Shown here one piece after another: positions 23,637 through 33,426 of a stretch of DNA of 64,000 nucleotides. This DNA is from Ariolimax columbianus (taxonomy: Eukaryota; Mollusca; Gastropoda; Stylommatophora; Arionidae): positions 129,001 to 193,000 of the forward strand of contig JAVGWX010000012.1 of the NCBI GenBank assembly GCA_036924085.1. The letters run 5' to 3'. The notes below the pieces were generated by a model. It worked only from the letters and a program-made list of their open reading frames with translations. It had not been told where the DNA came from and ran no database searches. The position numbers and the translations under genes were made by a program. Every line of letters begins with the position of its first letter. The stretch's first letter is position 1.

Positions 23637-23842
23637 TGTGGCAGTGTAAGGCATTTCCATAGTAGTTAGCTATCTAGAATGTTACTACATGCATCCACAT
23701 CATTCACGACAAAACCACACACACCAAATAACACAGGAACACTCTCCAGCAACCATCTTCATATTTTAATAATTACACATTCAAACAAACGATACATTTA
23801 CAAACAACTAGTGAAATACATCTTAACTAAATAATCATATAT

Positions 23843-24108
23843 TATGTGGGGATGGCGTGGGCTAGTGATTAAGTGACACGGCTCACAACCATAAGGTGCT
23901 GGGTTCGATCCCCATCACAGCACCGGCCGTTACCCCGGGGAAGCAAACCTTTAGAAAATGCAGGAGGAAGCAGACCCTTACATAAAATGCATGCTGAAGT
24001 CAGATGCACTGGGCCGACAGGCGCAAAATAAAAACCACAGTGCAACGCACACTGCTTTGGGAATTAGAGAAATAAGGCGAACACAAAAACAAAACAAAAA
24101 TGTTTTAT
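23843..24108 (+). mobile_element. tRNA-derived SINE (SINE1 family)
   Basis: An A-box-like 'tggcgtgggctagtgattaag' region is followed by a B-box 'gggttcgatcccc', then a body with 'aaaatgcatgctgaagtcag' and 'atgcactgggccgacaggcg', ending in an A-rich 'aaaacaaaacaaaaatg' tail. It disrupts the 'tcatatattat' region that is continuous in the related LTR-like copies. A reverse-strand relative is at 40856-41110. Confidence 0.9.
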
Positions 24109-24319
24109 ATATATATTAATATAAATATGAATTACTTCGGAGGTTGTAAGCACAAGTTTTTGAATATTGCCCTCAACTAATACAACCCAGTTCTAGCTGT
24201 TACACTCTCCTACCCTTATCTGCACATTCAACACACTCTCACAAACTTGTCTTCACAATCGTATTCTGTACATTAACTGACTCAAATTCCTTCAGACAGG
24301 TGATCTTTTCATTACACAT

Positions 24320-24686
24320 CTTAACTTAACTTAACGTCTTTATACTGGCTTAGAAGACCCTGCAGAGTCTGTATACAACCAATTACATTTACATCACCTT
24401 GCTCTAAAAGCTATATGCATCCAATTTATTCTTAAATGCATTAACTGTCCCTGCCTCTACTACCTCCCCTGGCAATGCATTCCTAGCAGTCACCACTCTC
24501 TGACTAAAAAAATATTTCCTAATATCTAATCTGGACCTGTCTATGCCCTCTTGTTATTTGTGGGTGGCTGTATTTTAAAAAACTTGTTATAGTCTAATTT
24601 ATCCATTCCTCTGATCATCTTATAAACCTGTATTAAGTCACTACTAATTCTTCTCTCTTCTAGACACTGTAGGCCGGTTTTTCAGA
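24320..24686 (-). mobile_element. CR1-type LINE 3' fragment
   Basis: Only the last 370 bp of the family: TTAAG tail at 24320-24335, 'cagtataaagacg' in reverse, then the FFSQRVVxAWNALPGE-coding end. It is flanked by 'cattacacat' at 24310-24319 and 24687-24696, a 10-bp target duplication. Confidence 0.92.
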
Positions 24687-25409
24687 CATTACACATTCTA
24701 TCTGTTCAACGTATACTCACATGTGGTCATACACTCAATCGATCTGCGCATACTCATACTCCGAAACATACATCGTTCCCTCGGTGTCCTGCACACACCA
24801 CACACACATTCAGATCTCTTCTAGTCACAGGGTGTCCAACACACACCTTATAGAGCGACTGGCCAAGACTCAAAGGTGTATGCTGGTTCAGTCACTCTGC
24901 AACTCATTCCATCTCTCACGCATTCGTAAAACAGCCTGCTAACTAGTAGCAGCCTATCAATCGCTCTTCTAGAAAGTCGGTGAGCTAAACTCTCATTTCT
25001 TTCCAGTCAATCTCCTAGCTAAACTTTCAGTCCCTCTCTCTCTCTCTCCATGGCCTATCTGCTTGAGTTAAACTTTGCCTAGTATTATATAGTCTCAAGC
25101 AGTATCAGAGCTGTCCAATGGTCTTTTGTGGGTTGTCTGACTCAGCCATCACTCTAGTTTGGATCTACCTCCAGCTAGTTGTTATTGGAACGAATCACTC
25201 CGAATTCCTGTCACTCTAAAATGTCGCAGCAAGACCTAATGGCCTCTGCCTGTCACTAACTCCTAACCCCTCAACCCTCCGTTTTCCTTTATCGACTTAG
25301 TATCGAGACAGTGAGTGACCTTGGCACACATTCAGTTATCTTTGATCCCAGACTTGCCGGCCCCATCACCCCTGCCCTTACAGCCTATGCTCCGGCTGGA
25401 ACTGTTACA

Positions 25410-25590
25410 TTGACCTAATTGAAACACTACACCAGGAGGTACAAGCGGTCAGACAACTGGTTGACCTAGTTGATTCACCTAATTGACCTAGTTGATTCAC
25501 CTAATTGAAACACTATACCAGGAGGTTTAAGCCGGTCAGACAACTGAGGAAATGTCACTCATTACAAGTGTAAAATGAAGTCAGAAAAGG
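25410..25590. repeat. Imperfect direct repeat of 'ttgacctagttgattcacct'
   Basis: Three partial copies of a roughly 60-bp unit (ttgacctaattgaaacacta ... gtcagacaactg), also present at 23570-23636 on the other side of the LTR-like element. The element therefore inserted into this small array. Confidence 0.7.
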
Positions 25591-25599
25591 ATGTATATT

Positions 25600-26002
25600 C
25601 TCCCCTTATTCAACATCTATGCAGAAGCCATCATGAGAAAGCTACCAGAATGATGAAAATGTCTCCCCTCTATGCAGAAACCATCACGAGAAAGCTATCA
25701 GAATGATGAAAATGTCTCCATTCTATGCAGAAACCATCATGAGAAAGCTACCAGAATGATGAAAATGTCTCCCCTCTATGCAGAAACCATCACGAGAAAG
25801 CTATCAAAATGATGAAAATGTCTCCCCTCTATGCAGAAACCATCATGAGAAAGCAATCAAAATGATGACAATGTCTCCCCTCTATGCAGAAACCATCATG
25901 AGAAAGCAATCAAAATGATGACAATGTCTCCCCTCTATGTAGAAATCATCATGAGAAAGCAATCAAAATGATGAAAATGTCTCCCCTCTATGCAGAAACC
26001 AT
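25600..26002. repeat. 53-bp array made from RT motif IYAEAIMRK
   Basis: The first copy is preceded by 'gtcagaaaaggatgtata' (VRKGCI) and itself reads LFNIYAEAIMRKLPE on the plus strand, the standard RT segment after VRxGCxLSP. About 8 tandem copies (YAETIMRKLS...) follow. A LINE B copy interrupts the array, which resumes at 26663. Confidence 0.9.
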
Positions 26003-26662
26003 GATGGTATGAATGATGGTTGCACGGCATCATTCCAACCCTACTATACGCTTGCGAAAGCTGGACTGTATACTCTGGACATGCAAGGAGGTTAAACCAC
26101 TTCCACACAGGTTGCCTGAGGCGAATATTCCACATCCGATGGCAAGATCGTGTCACTGACATCGAGGTTCTCTCGAGGGCTAAGATGCCCAGCATACATG
26201 CACTGCTAGAAAAAGCACGACTAGGATGGGCCGGACACCTCGTCCGTATGTCAGACGAGCGGCTCCCAAAGAAGCTTCTCTACGGCGAGCTGAGAGACGG
26301 ATGGCGCGAGAGAGGGCGCCCAAAGAAACGTTTTAAAGACGGTCTGAAGGACTCACTAAAAAGTTGCCAGATAGACTTCGACACCTGGGAATGTCTTGCG
26401 AAAAACAGATCTGACTGGAGAAGTGCAGTCAAATCGGGTGTAGCTGCCGGTGAAGATGACCGTGTTGTGAAAGCCCAGAACAGACACGAGATTCCGAGCA
26501 GCGGGAACACCATCCCCTTCTACAAACCTCGTGTGCCCGATATGTAGCAGATGTTTTCGTGCTCGCATTGGCCTGTTCAGCCACATGCGCACCCACACCC
26601 AACAGGGAAATCTGTGACAAGGATGATGTCGGCGGTCCTCATCGACAACGATGGACAGCTAT
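26003..26662 (+). mobile_element. LINE B copy inserted into the 53-bp array (14-bp target duplication)
   Basis: A 175-aa open frame (26020-26547) holds the ORF2 C-terminus: LLYACESWTVYSGHARRLNH, IRWQDRVTDIEVLSRAKMPS, LGWAGHLVRMSDERLPKKLL, RGRPKKRF, SDWRSAVKSG. After one frameshift comes a C2H2-like finger (GLFSHMRTHT). Flanked by 'tatgcagaaaccat' at 25989-26002 and 26663-26676. The target is one array unit, so the array predates the insertion. Looks young. Confidence 0.93.
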
Positions 26663-26720
26663 TATGCAGAAACCATCATGAGAAAGCTATCAAAATGATG
26701 AAAATGTCTCCCCTCTTACA
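26663..26720. repeat. 53-bp array, last copy
   Basis: One more YAETIMRKL unit after the inserted LINE B copy. Confidence 0.85.
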
Positions 26721-27725
26721 ATCAGTGGAAATGAAATAGCAGATCTTCTATATGTTGTTGACATTTATCCTCTCAATTGAGAGAGACTAGAACAAGTGAC
26801 CCTGTCTGCTAAATGACACAGGAAGAACACAATCTGCACTTCAGTTAAACAGCTGATGAAGCACAACAGACCCATTGTTTCCCTAGGAAAGGAAAAAATC
26901 AAAATGTCTCAAGTTGTGAACCTCTCTGCTCCATTATAAGCAACAATGGAGACAGCCCAAAAAAGTCGGAAGAAGAATGGTCATTGCATGGCAGAGGTTA
27001 AATAAAATTAATTAGAAGGACACACTAGCAAACAAATCCAAATCAAATGTCTGAGAACAAACATCATCCTTGTGGCAATATGAACCACCATGTAAACGAT
27101 CAAGAAGAAGACCTTCACTACTCTTTGCTGAGTTTTTCTTGCTAGTAGGTTACTGTCGCCATATTTCCATCCTGAGACGTCATTCAAAAGGTGGACCAGG
27201 CACTAGTATTAGTGCAATACAAGGTTTCTCAGTAAGCTTGTCACACCAAGGGGGTCACAGTGTCAATCCCCACCCTGTTGACTAGGCTGCTGTGACACAA
27301 CCTGGAGCATGAATGTGGATGTGAGATAGGTGTCATATGTCACCTGACGCTGATTACTCTGAGCTCCCATCCTTGGAGCTAAAATATTACAGGAAAGTTC
27401 TCAGAATACCATGAACAGGAAACAAGAAAAGCACATACCAAAGGAGCTGGATATAGAACAAAATCGCTTTGGCCAGGAAATGAAAATATTTTGGCCACAT
27501 CAATTAAACGAGACCATGTCATTACTCATGACCTGCTTGGATCCCTCTTATATTGACACCAGATACAGTGCCGACAGCAGGTGTTAGGAACTTCTGCCGT
27601 GATATGAACAATAAGGCGATACCTTTATCCACCGAATTGTCACTGGCTGTGAGTCATAGACATATCATTGTGACCCAGAAAACAAGAGCAGGTCTATGGA
27701 GTAGTAATAATAATAGCTGCTCATC
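26721..27725. other. Degenerate LINE remnant and unassigned DNA
   Basis: Directly after the array the plus strand reads ISGNEIADLLYVVDI, which aligns with the IxGxxIxxLRYADDI box that follows the YAEAIMRK motif in RT. The array thus sits inside a plus-strand LINE whose catalytic box has decayed. From about 27000 on nothing further is recognised. Confidence 0.5.
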
Positions 27726-27919
27726 GCAAGCAAAGATAGTGACATCTTCAGGCTGTTGCTGTGAAATGTGTTCTTTGATGGATGTCAAGACCAATCTTGG
27801 AACGACATACCCTGCCACATTCAGGGCGGGAACCAACAGTGAAATCATTGGGAATGTAGTTTATTCGGGCAGCACGCTTTTGCTGAGCCTCTGTAGTTTC
27901 TGTGATCTGAGCATCTTTG

Positions 27920-28075
27920 GTGATACACATGGTACAGTCTTGTGCAGTGATACATGTGGTACAGTCTTGTGCAGTGATACACATGGTACAGTTTTGTGCA
28001 GTGATACGTGCAAGTCTTGTGCAGTGATACACGTGGTACAGTTTTGTGCAGTGATACACGTGTTACATTCTTGTG
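27920..28075. repeat. 27-bp array inside LINE B ORF
   Basis: About six copies around 'cttgtgcagtgatacacatg'. It lies between the WEMLAQE box and the terminal zinc-finger box of LINE B. On the minus strand copies read CITAQNCTT-like. Confidence 0.88.
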
Positions 28076-28184
28076 CAAGCATCTCCCAGGAGGTGATGTC
28101 AATATTGAAACATTTCAGAGAAACATTCAAGGAGTCTGTAGTGTCCCTTCTGTCCTCTTGGTGAGCGTCTGCCTGTTGTCAACT

Positions 28185-28535
28185 CACTATATAACAGCTG
28201 CTTGGGGATGCGCTCATCTGAGCTGACCATATAACAGCTGCTTTGGGATGTTGAGCTGACCACATAACAGCTGCTTGGGGATGTGCTCATCTGAGCTGAC
28301 CATATAACAGCTGCTTGGGGATGTCCTCATCTGGGCTGACCATATAACAGCTGCTTGGGGATGTCCTCATCTGGGCTGACCATATAACAGCTGCTTGGGG
28401 ATGCGCTCATCTGAGCTGACCATATAACAGCTGCTTGGGGATGTGCTCATCTGAGCTGACCATATAACAGCTGCTTGGGGATGTGCTCATCTGAGCTGAC
28501 CATATAACAGCTGCTTGGGGATGTGCTCATCTGAC
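28185..28535. repeat. 40-bp array made from LINE B motif DEHIPKQLLYG
   Basis: About 9 copies of 'accatataacagctgcttgg' plus 'ggatgtgctcatctgagctg'. Minus-strand translation gives DEHIPKQLLYGQ. The unamplified, single-copy counterpart is DERLPKKLLYGEL at about 26255-26293 in the younger LINE B copy. Confidence 0.94.
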
Positions 28536-29084
28536 ATGTGAACAACATGCCCCATCCATCTTAGCTGAGCCAATGTCAGAAGTGTATGGATGCTCAACAT
28601 GTTAGTATTGATAAGAATTTCAGAGCTTAGCACTTTGTCCTGCCATCTGATCCTGAGATGTCTTTCATGTCTGCTATACACTGTCCATGTCTCACAGGCA
28701 TGCAACAGAGGGGATAACACTACAGCATGATACAATTTTATCTTGGTGGCGACACTGATGCCTTGTTGGTTCTAGACGTTTACTTTGAAGCCTCCCAAAC
28801 ACAAAACTTGCCTTATCCTGTTATTGACCTCATTCGCATCTGTAGTGAGGGTACAGCCTGTGACCTCACAGCCAATATTCGCCTCTCTAGTGAGGCTACT
28901 ACCTATGATCTCACAGTCGATATTTGCCACTTGAGTGAAGCTACTGCCTATGAAGTACAGAATTAAGAACTCACCTACCCTCAAATAATTCAAGGTCATC
29001 GGCTTGGTGGGAAAAGTGATAATGACCATCTTCTGTGACTGCGAGGGGGGTAATTACACTGAAGTACTGTGAACCCCGAGTGAT

Positions 29085-29441
29085 ATGTGAAAACTTTGTA
29101 GAAACTTCTAGCATGATTGCTGAGTGTTCATGTGGGCAAGCATGCAATTCTTCAGCACGACAATGCTCACCCACGCACCTGTCGACAAAAAGTGGCTGCA
29201 TTGGAGCATCTCATTTGATGACATTTGACCGCACCCATTGTCCAGTCCTGATCTGACACTTTGTGACTTCTTTCCATTCCTGAAGATGAAGGGACAGCAT
29301 TACGCTTCTGTCAAGGAGGTGCAAGCAGCTGTGCATTCCTGGTTTCGGCAGAAGATGTCAGATTTTTTCCTCGACGGGATGCAACAACTTGTCCACCGTA
29401 GACTTTTGTGTGTGGATTGGGATAGTGACTTGGTGGAATAA
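29085..29441 (+). mobile_element. Mariner-type transposase C-terminal fragment
   Basis: Broken plus-strand frames give VGKHAILQHDNAHPRT (second catalytic Asp box, near 29150) and SPDLTLCDFFPFLKMKGQHY (third catalytic Asp, 29247-29310). VQAAVHSWFRQKMSDFF, DGMQQLVHRRLLCVD and the stop follow at 29439-29441. This is the typical end of a mariner/IS630 transposase. The N-terminus and terminal repeats are not seen, and one frameshift separates the boxes. Confidence 0.85.
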
Positions 29442-29589
29442 TAATGACACATTACCTATATGGCATTCCAAGCTTGAAGATAATCTATAGCTCATATGTA
29501 AATCTTGCATATTAATGAGCTCCACAAATTGTTTGAAATCGCCTTGGTATGATTGCTTCCTCAGTTTTCATTATCATTTTATTTGACAG

Positions 29590-29709
29590 GTCATGCTGAG
29601 TTTGTCACAGGTTGAGCAGGTCAACAATTTTACAGATTTTGTCAGTGCATTCAGCCAGTTTGGCAAGGACATGGTGGAGTTGGCTCATCTGTCTGGAGAC
29701 AGACAAAAT
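29590..29709 (+). CDS. CTNNAL1: Alpha-catulin internal exon
   Basis: This 120-nt, 40-codon exon encodes VMLSLSQVEQVNNFTDFVSA then FSQFGKDMVELAHLSGDRQN, phase 0 on both sides. Human catulin has VNSFQEFVQIFSQFGNEMVEFAHLSGDRQN at the same place. Acceptor 'atttgacag', donor 'gtcagt'. The last nine bases of the exon plus the donor are repeated many times in the following array. Confidence 0.96.
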
Positions 29710-30150
29710 GTCAGTGTTTCTAGCATGTTTGTAGTTGAGTTTTTATAGACATAAATGTCAGTGTTTCTAGCATTTTTGTAGTTGAGTTTTAATAGACATA
29801 AATGTCAGTGTTTCTAGCATGTTTGTAGTTGAGTTTTTATAGACATAAATGTCAGTGTTTCTAGCATATTTGTAGTTTAGTTTTAATAGACATAAATGTC
29901 AGTGTTTCTAGCATATTTTAAGTTTAGATTTAATAGACATAAATGTCAGTGTTTCTAGCATGTTTGTAGTTGAGTTTTAATAGACATAAATGTCAGTGTT
30001 TCTAGCATGTTTGTAGTTTAGTTTTTATAGACATAAATGTCAGTGTCAGACATAAATGTCAGTGTTTCTAGCATGTTTGTACTTTAGTTTTTATAGACAT
30101 AAATGTCAGTGTTTCTAGCATGTTTGTACTTGAGTTTTTATAGACATTAT
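29701..30150. repeat. 47-bp array that copies the exon end and splice donor
   Basis: Unit 'agacataaatgtcagtgttt' plus 'ctagcatgtttgtagttgag' plus 'tttttat', about 9 copies. The first copy overlaps the true exon end (agacaaaat|gtcagtgttt), so every later unit carries a near-identical decoy donor. Confidence 0.95.
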
Positions 30151-30269
30151 ACATGACATTCAGTTTCACTAATTCATTTATTATCTAGCACAAATGAATG
30201 GTAGAACATATTAATTCTATTGGAATCAGACATCAAATATTCATGTCAGGATGATGTCCTTTGTTAGGA

Positions 30270-30515
30270 TCACTGTTAGATGTCTGTATTGAATGTCCCT
30301 GTTAGATGTCCTGTATTGAATGTCCCTGTTAGATGTCCTGTATTGAATGTCCCTGTTAGATGTCCTGTATTTAATGTCCCTGTTAGATGTCCTGTATTGA
30401 ATGTCCCTGTTAGATGTCCTGTATTGAATGTCCCTGTTAGATGTCCTGTATTGAATGTCCCTGTTAGATATCCTGTATTGAATGTCCCTGTTAGATGTCC
30501 TGTATTGAATGTCCC
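30270..30515. repeat. 27-bp tandem array at a LINE 5' junction
   Basis: About 9 copies of 'gaatgtccctgttagatgtc' plus 'ctgtatt'. The last copy runs directly into the truncated 5' end of a CR1-type LINE. All frames stay open (27 is a multiple of 3). Confidence 0.93.
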
Positions 30516-30517
30516 TG

Positions 30518-31835
30518 GGCATAAATAAGGAGTACTCTGAGTGGTGTGAAGTAAAAAGTGGAGCACCACAGGGATCGGTTTTGGGACCAATTTTGTTCTT
30601 GATATATATAAATGATTTGGACATTGATATGGGATCCATGATTGCAAAATTCACCGAAGACACAAAACTATGCAGTAGTGTCTCATCTAAAGCAGAAGTG
30701 GATATATTGAGGTCGGATTTAGATAAAATTCAAGAATGGTCTGGAAGCTGGCAAATGGAGTTTAATGTAGATAAATGTACAGTCATCCACATGGGTAGAT
30801 CCAATATGGAACATAATTACAGAATGGGAGAGAACAATATTAGAAAGATAGATACGGAAAGGGACCTAAAGATTATAGTAGATCATACAGGTAAGGTGAG
30901 GGAGCAAGTCCAGGTAGCAGTGAAAAAGGCAAATGCAATGTTAGATATGATAAAAAGAAATATTAAACATAGGAGCAAGGAAGTAATAGTCAAGCATTAG
31001 TTATACCTAGATTGAAGTACTGTGTACAGGTGTGAAGTCCTTATCGTAAAGTAAAGTAACTCATATCATTATTGTCGTAGGGGTGTGAGATATTAGCAAT
31101 CTCACATTTCAAAGGCTCGGCTATCTGAGGGCGGCAGCCATCTCCTCTACCTCGCAGCTTATGTGAAGTCCTTATCGTAAAGTAAAGTAACTCATAGCAT
31201 TATTGTCGTAGGGGTGTGAGATATTAGCAATTTCACATTTCAAAGGCTCGGCTATATGAGGGCGGCAGCCATCTCCTCTACCTCGCAGCTTTTAACTTAC
31301 TGAACTGTACTGGTACCCATTTAAGGCTGGGTCGACCAGGTAGCCGTTGCGGTCTGAAAAAAAATTTGCGCCTCAACTGGGGATGAACCCAGGACCACTC
31401 AGATGTGAAGCCAGCTCACTAACCATTATCGTAAAAGAGATATAAACATGCTGGAAAGTATACAAAAAAGAGCGACAAAGCTGATAGTGTGATTCCAGAA
31501 TTACATGGTATGCGGAAAGACTCAGAAAAATCGGCCTACAGTGTCTAGAAGAGAGAAGAATTCGGTGACAATACAGGTTTATAAGATGATCAGAGGAATG
31601 GATAAATTAGACTATAACAAGTTTTTCAAAATACAACCACCTACAAGAACAAGAGGACATAGCTACAAATTAACTATAAAGAAAGGTTCAGATTAGATAT
31701 TAGGAAATATTTTTTTAGCTAGAGAGTGGTGAATGCTTGGAATGCATTGCCACAGGAATAGTGGAGGCAGGGAAAAATTAATGCATTTAAGAATAAATTG
31801 GATGCGCATAGCTTTTAGAGCAAGTCATTGGAGTC
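30518..31835 (+). mobile_element. CR1-type LINE copy split by a SINE
   Basis: Left part (to about 31050) reads GAPQGSVLGPILFLIYINDL, FTEDTKLC (catalytic FADD altered to FTED), GRSNMEHNYRMGENN. The right part (31426 on) reads ERIQKRATK-like, QPPTRTRGHSYKL and the end coding for the FKNKLDAHSF-type terminus near 31790. Several small deletions. The altered catalytic box alone would inactivate RT. Confidence 0.9.
31051..31425 (-). mobile_element. tRNA-derived SINE (SINE3-like) with internal duplication
   Basis: On the minus strand the head is 'ggttagtgagctggcttcac' (A-box like) and 'cctgggttcatccccagt' (B box). The body follows, with a roughly 128-bp segment present twice (31035-31163 and 31164-31290). 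Flanked by 'ttatcgtaaa' at 31041-31050 and 31426-31435. Confidence 0.82.
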
Positions 31836-32085
31836 GATGTAGGGTCTGGGCATAATGTCCCGCCTACATCAAATGGATGCTGATGCGAATCTACAGCCTC
31901 TAACATCCAGGATGCAGTGATCGCCGTGGAAGCTGCTGTCAGGTTGACAGCAAGCCTCTGGCAGAGGGCATCTCCAGCACAAACGTGTCCAGCGCAACAC
32001 CTTCTTGTGGGTGACCCTGTTTTTGAGTTTGCTATGGGGGCGACCGCGTACCTGGTGGTATAACAGGTCCTATAATGTCCATGAC
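31836..32085. other. Unassigned GC-richer piece
   Basis: A higher-GC segment (gcctacatcaaatggatgct ... ggcgaccgcgtacc) between the CR1 end and an array. Possibly a mobile fragment of unknown type. Confidence 0.3.
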
Positions 32086-32301
32086 CTTGCAGTTTCTCAG
32101 TTTGAATGTCCATGTCCTTGCAGTTTCTCAGTTTGAATGTCGATGACCTTGCAGTTTGTCAGTTTGAATGTCCATGACCTTGCAGTTTCTCAGTTTGAAT
32201 GTCCATGACCTTGCAGTTTCTCAGTTTGAATGTCCATGACCTTGCAGTTTCTCAGATTGAATGTCCATGTCGTTGCAGTTTCTCAGTTTGAATGTCCATA
32301 T
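32086..32301. repeat. 31-bp array, left part
   Basis: Copies of 'tttctcagtttgaatgtcca' plus 'tgaccttgcag'. Split by a SINE and resumed at 32661. Confidence 0.93.
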
Positions 32302-32660
32302 GGGATCAAGATGCTGAGCAGCACATGAGCTGCAGTGGTTAGCCACCCATAGCTGACTGCTAGCATCAGGGCCAGCGAACCATAGCTGCCAAGACCCTTC
32401 TACACCTCCACCCGGTGATCCTGGATAACAGGCTGTAGCAGGGCAGACTGGCTAAGGAGAAGGGATCGAAGAGGGAATGTTAACCCGGTACTCAAAAAAT
32501 GCTTGCTGAAGTCGGATGAATTGGACCAAAAGGTGCAAATATCGCAGCCAAGCTGTAAACTACGACACAACGCATTCCGTTCTCTGGACTACATTCTGCT
32601 ACTTAAGCCCTTTCAGGGTTTGGTAGTGGGAGATTGAGAACGAACGAAGAAGAAGAAGAA
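32302..32660 (+). mobile_element. SINE (SINE2 family) with GAA-repeat tail, inserted in the 31-bp array
   Basis: Flanked by 'gaatgtccatat' at 32290-32301 and 32661-32672, which is part of the array unit. It contains the single-copy form of the segment amplified at 19682-20300 and a central block 'tgcttgctgaagtcggatga' shared with SINE1. It ends 'acgaagaagaagaagaag', the same kind of end as the I-type LINE copies at 11092 and 46102. Confidence 0.85.
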
Positions 32661-33230
32661 GAATGTCCATATCATTGCAGTTTCTCAGTTTGAATGTCCA
32701 TGATTTTGCAGTTTCTCAATTTGAATGTCCATGACCTTGCAGTTTCTCAGTTTGAATGTCCATGACCTTGCAGTTTCTCAGTTTAAATGTCCATGACCTT
32801 GCAGTTTCTCAGTTTGAATGTCCATGACCTTGCAGTTTCTCAGTTTGAATGTCCATGACCTTGCAGTTTCTCAGTTTGAATGCCCATGACCTTGCAGTTT
32901 CTCAGTTTGAATGTCCATGACCTTGCAGTTTCTCAGTTTGAATGTCCATGACCTTGCAGTTTCTCAGTTTGAATGTCCATGACCTTGCAGTTTCTTAGTT
33001 TGAATGTCCATGACCTTGCAGTTTCTCAGTTTGAATGTCCATGTCGTTGCAGTTTCTCAGTTTGAATGTCCATGACCTTGCAGTTTCTTAGTTTGAATGT
33101 CCATGACCTTGCAGTTTCTCAGTTTGAATGTCCATGTCATTGCAGTTTCTCAGTTTGAATGTCCATGACCTTGCAGTTTCTCAGTTTGAATGTCCATGTC
33201 CTTGCAGTTTCTCAGTTTGAATGTATTAAT
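32661..33230. repeat. 31-bp array, right part, upstream of an exon acceptor
   Basis: About 18 copies of the 32086 unit. Each has 'ccttgcag' and 'tttctcag', both acceptor-like, and the array ends about 60 bp before the 33290 exon. Confidence 0.94.
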
Positions 33231-33289
33231 GTGCTGTTGAAATGAAAACATTGATGAAGGTGTGAATGTAGTTGAACAACTATTTCCAG

Positions 33290-33379
33290 GATCTGAAGAG
33301 TGATAAACACAGAGCCCAGATGGGATCTGCCAGAGCTGTCTTAGAGAAATCCACCATGATGCTTTTGTTGTCTTGCAAG
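33290..33379 (+). CDS. CTNNAL1: Alpha-catulin internal exon
   Basis: A 90-nt, 30-codon exon: DLKSDKHRAQMGSARAVLEK then STMMLLLSCK, phase 0 both sides. It aligns with human DLKDEKKKAKMAAARAVLEKCTMMLLTASK. Acceptor 'tatttccag', donor 'gtcagt'. Confidence 0.95.
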
Positions 33380-33426
33380 GTCAGTGATAGTACACACTAC
33401 TGAGTAGAGGTCAGTGATAGTACACA
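33376..33426. repeat. 30-bp donor-copying array, left part
   Basis: Two copies of 'gaggtcagtgatagtacaca', beginning at the true donor (caag|gtcagtgatag). Interrupted by the LTR-like element B and resumed at 34948. Confidence 0.9.

Larger units (their letters stand above)
23637..25409 (+). mobile_element. LTR-like element A2 with nested SINE and CR1 fragment
   Basis: Starts TGTGGCAGTG, ends GGAACTGTTACA, flanked by 'ttga' at 23633-23636 and 25410-25413. Minus its two insertions it aligns along its length with the 42827-44000 copy. No ORF of retroelement type. Confidence 0.77.
27730..29030 (-). mobile_element. LINE B C-terminal half, with three internal expansions
   Basis: Minus-strand order: FTQVANIDCE repeats (28850-28960), AVVLSPLLHACETWTVYSRH (28735 down), IRWQDKVLSSEIL, LRWMGHVVHMSDEHIPKQLL (near 28540), and an array. 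Then SLKCFNIDITSWEMLAQE (near 28100), a second array, and the terminal finger PECGRVCRSKIGLDIHQRTH (near 27780). This is the same protein order as 26003-26662 but older and broken. Confidence 0.85.

Noticed and set aside
23843..23930. Functional tRNA gene
   Set aside because: A and B boxes are present but the cloverleaf is not intact, and it is followed by a SINE body that recurs at 40856-41110.
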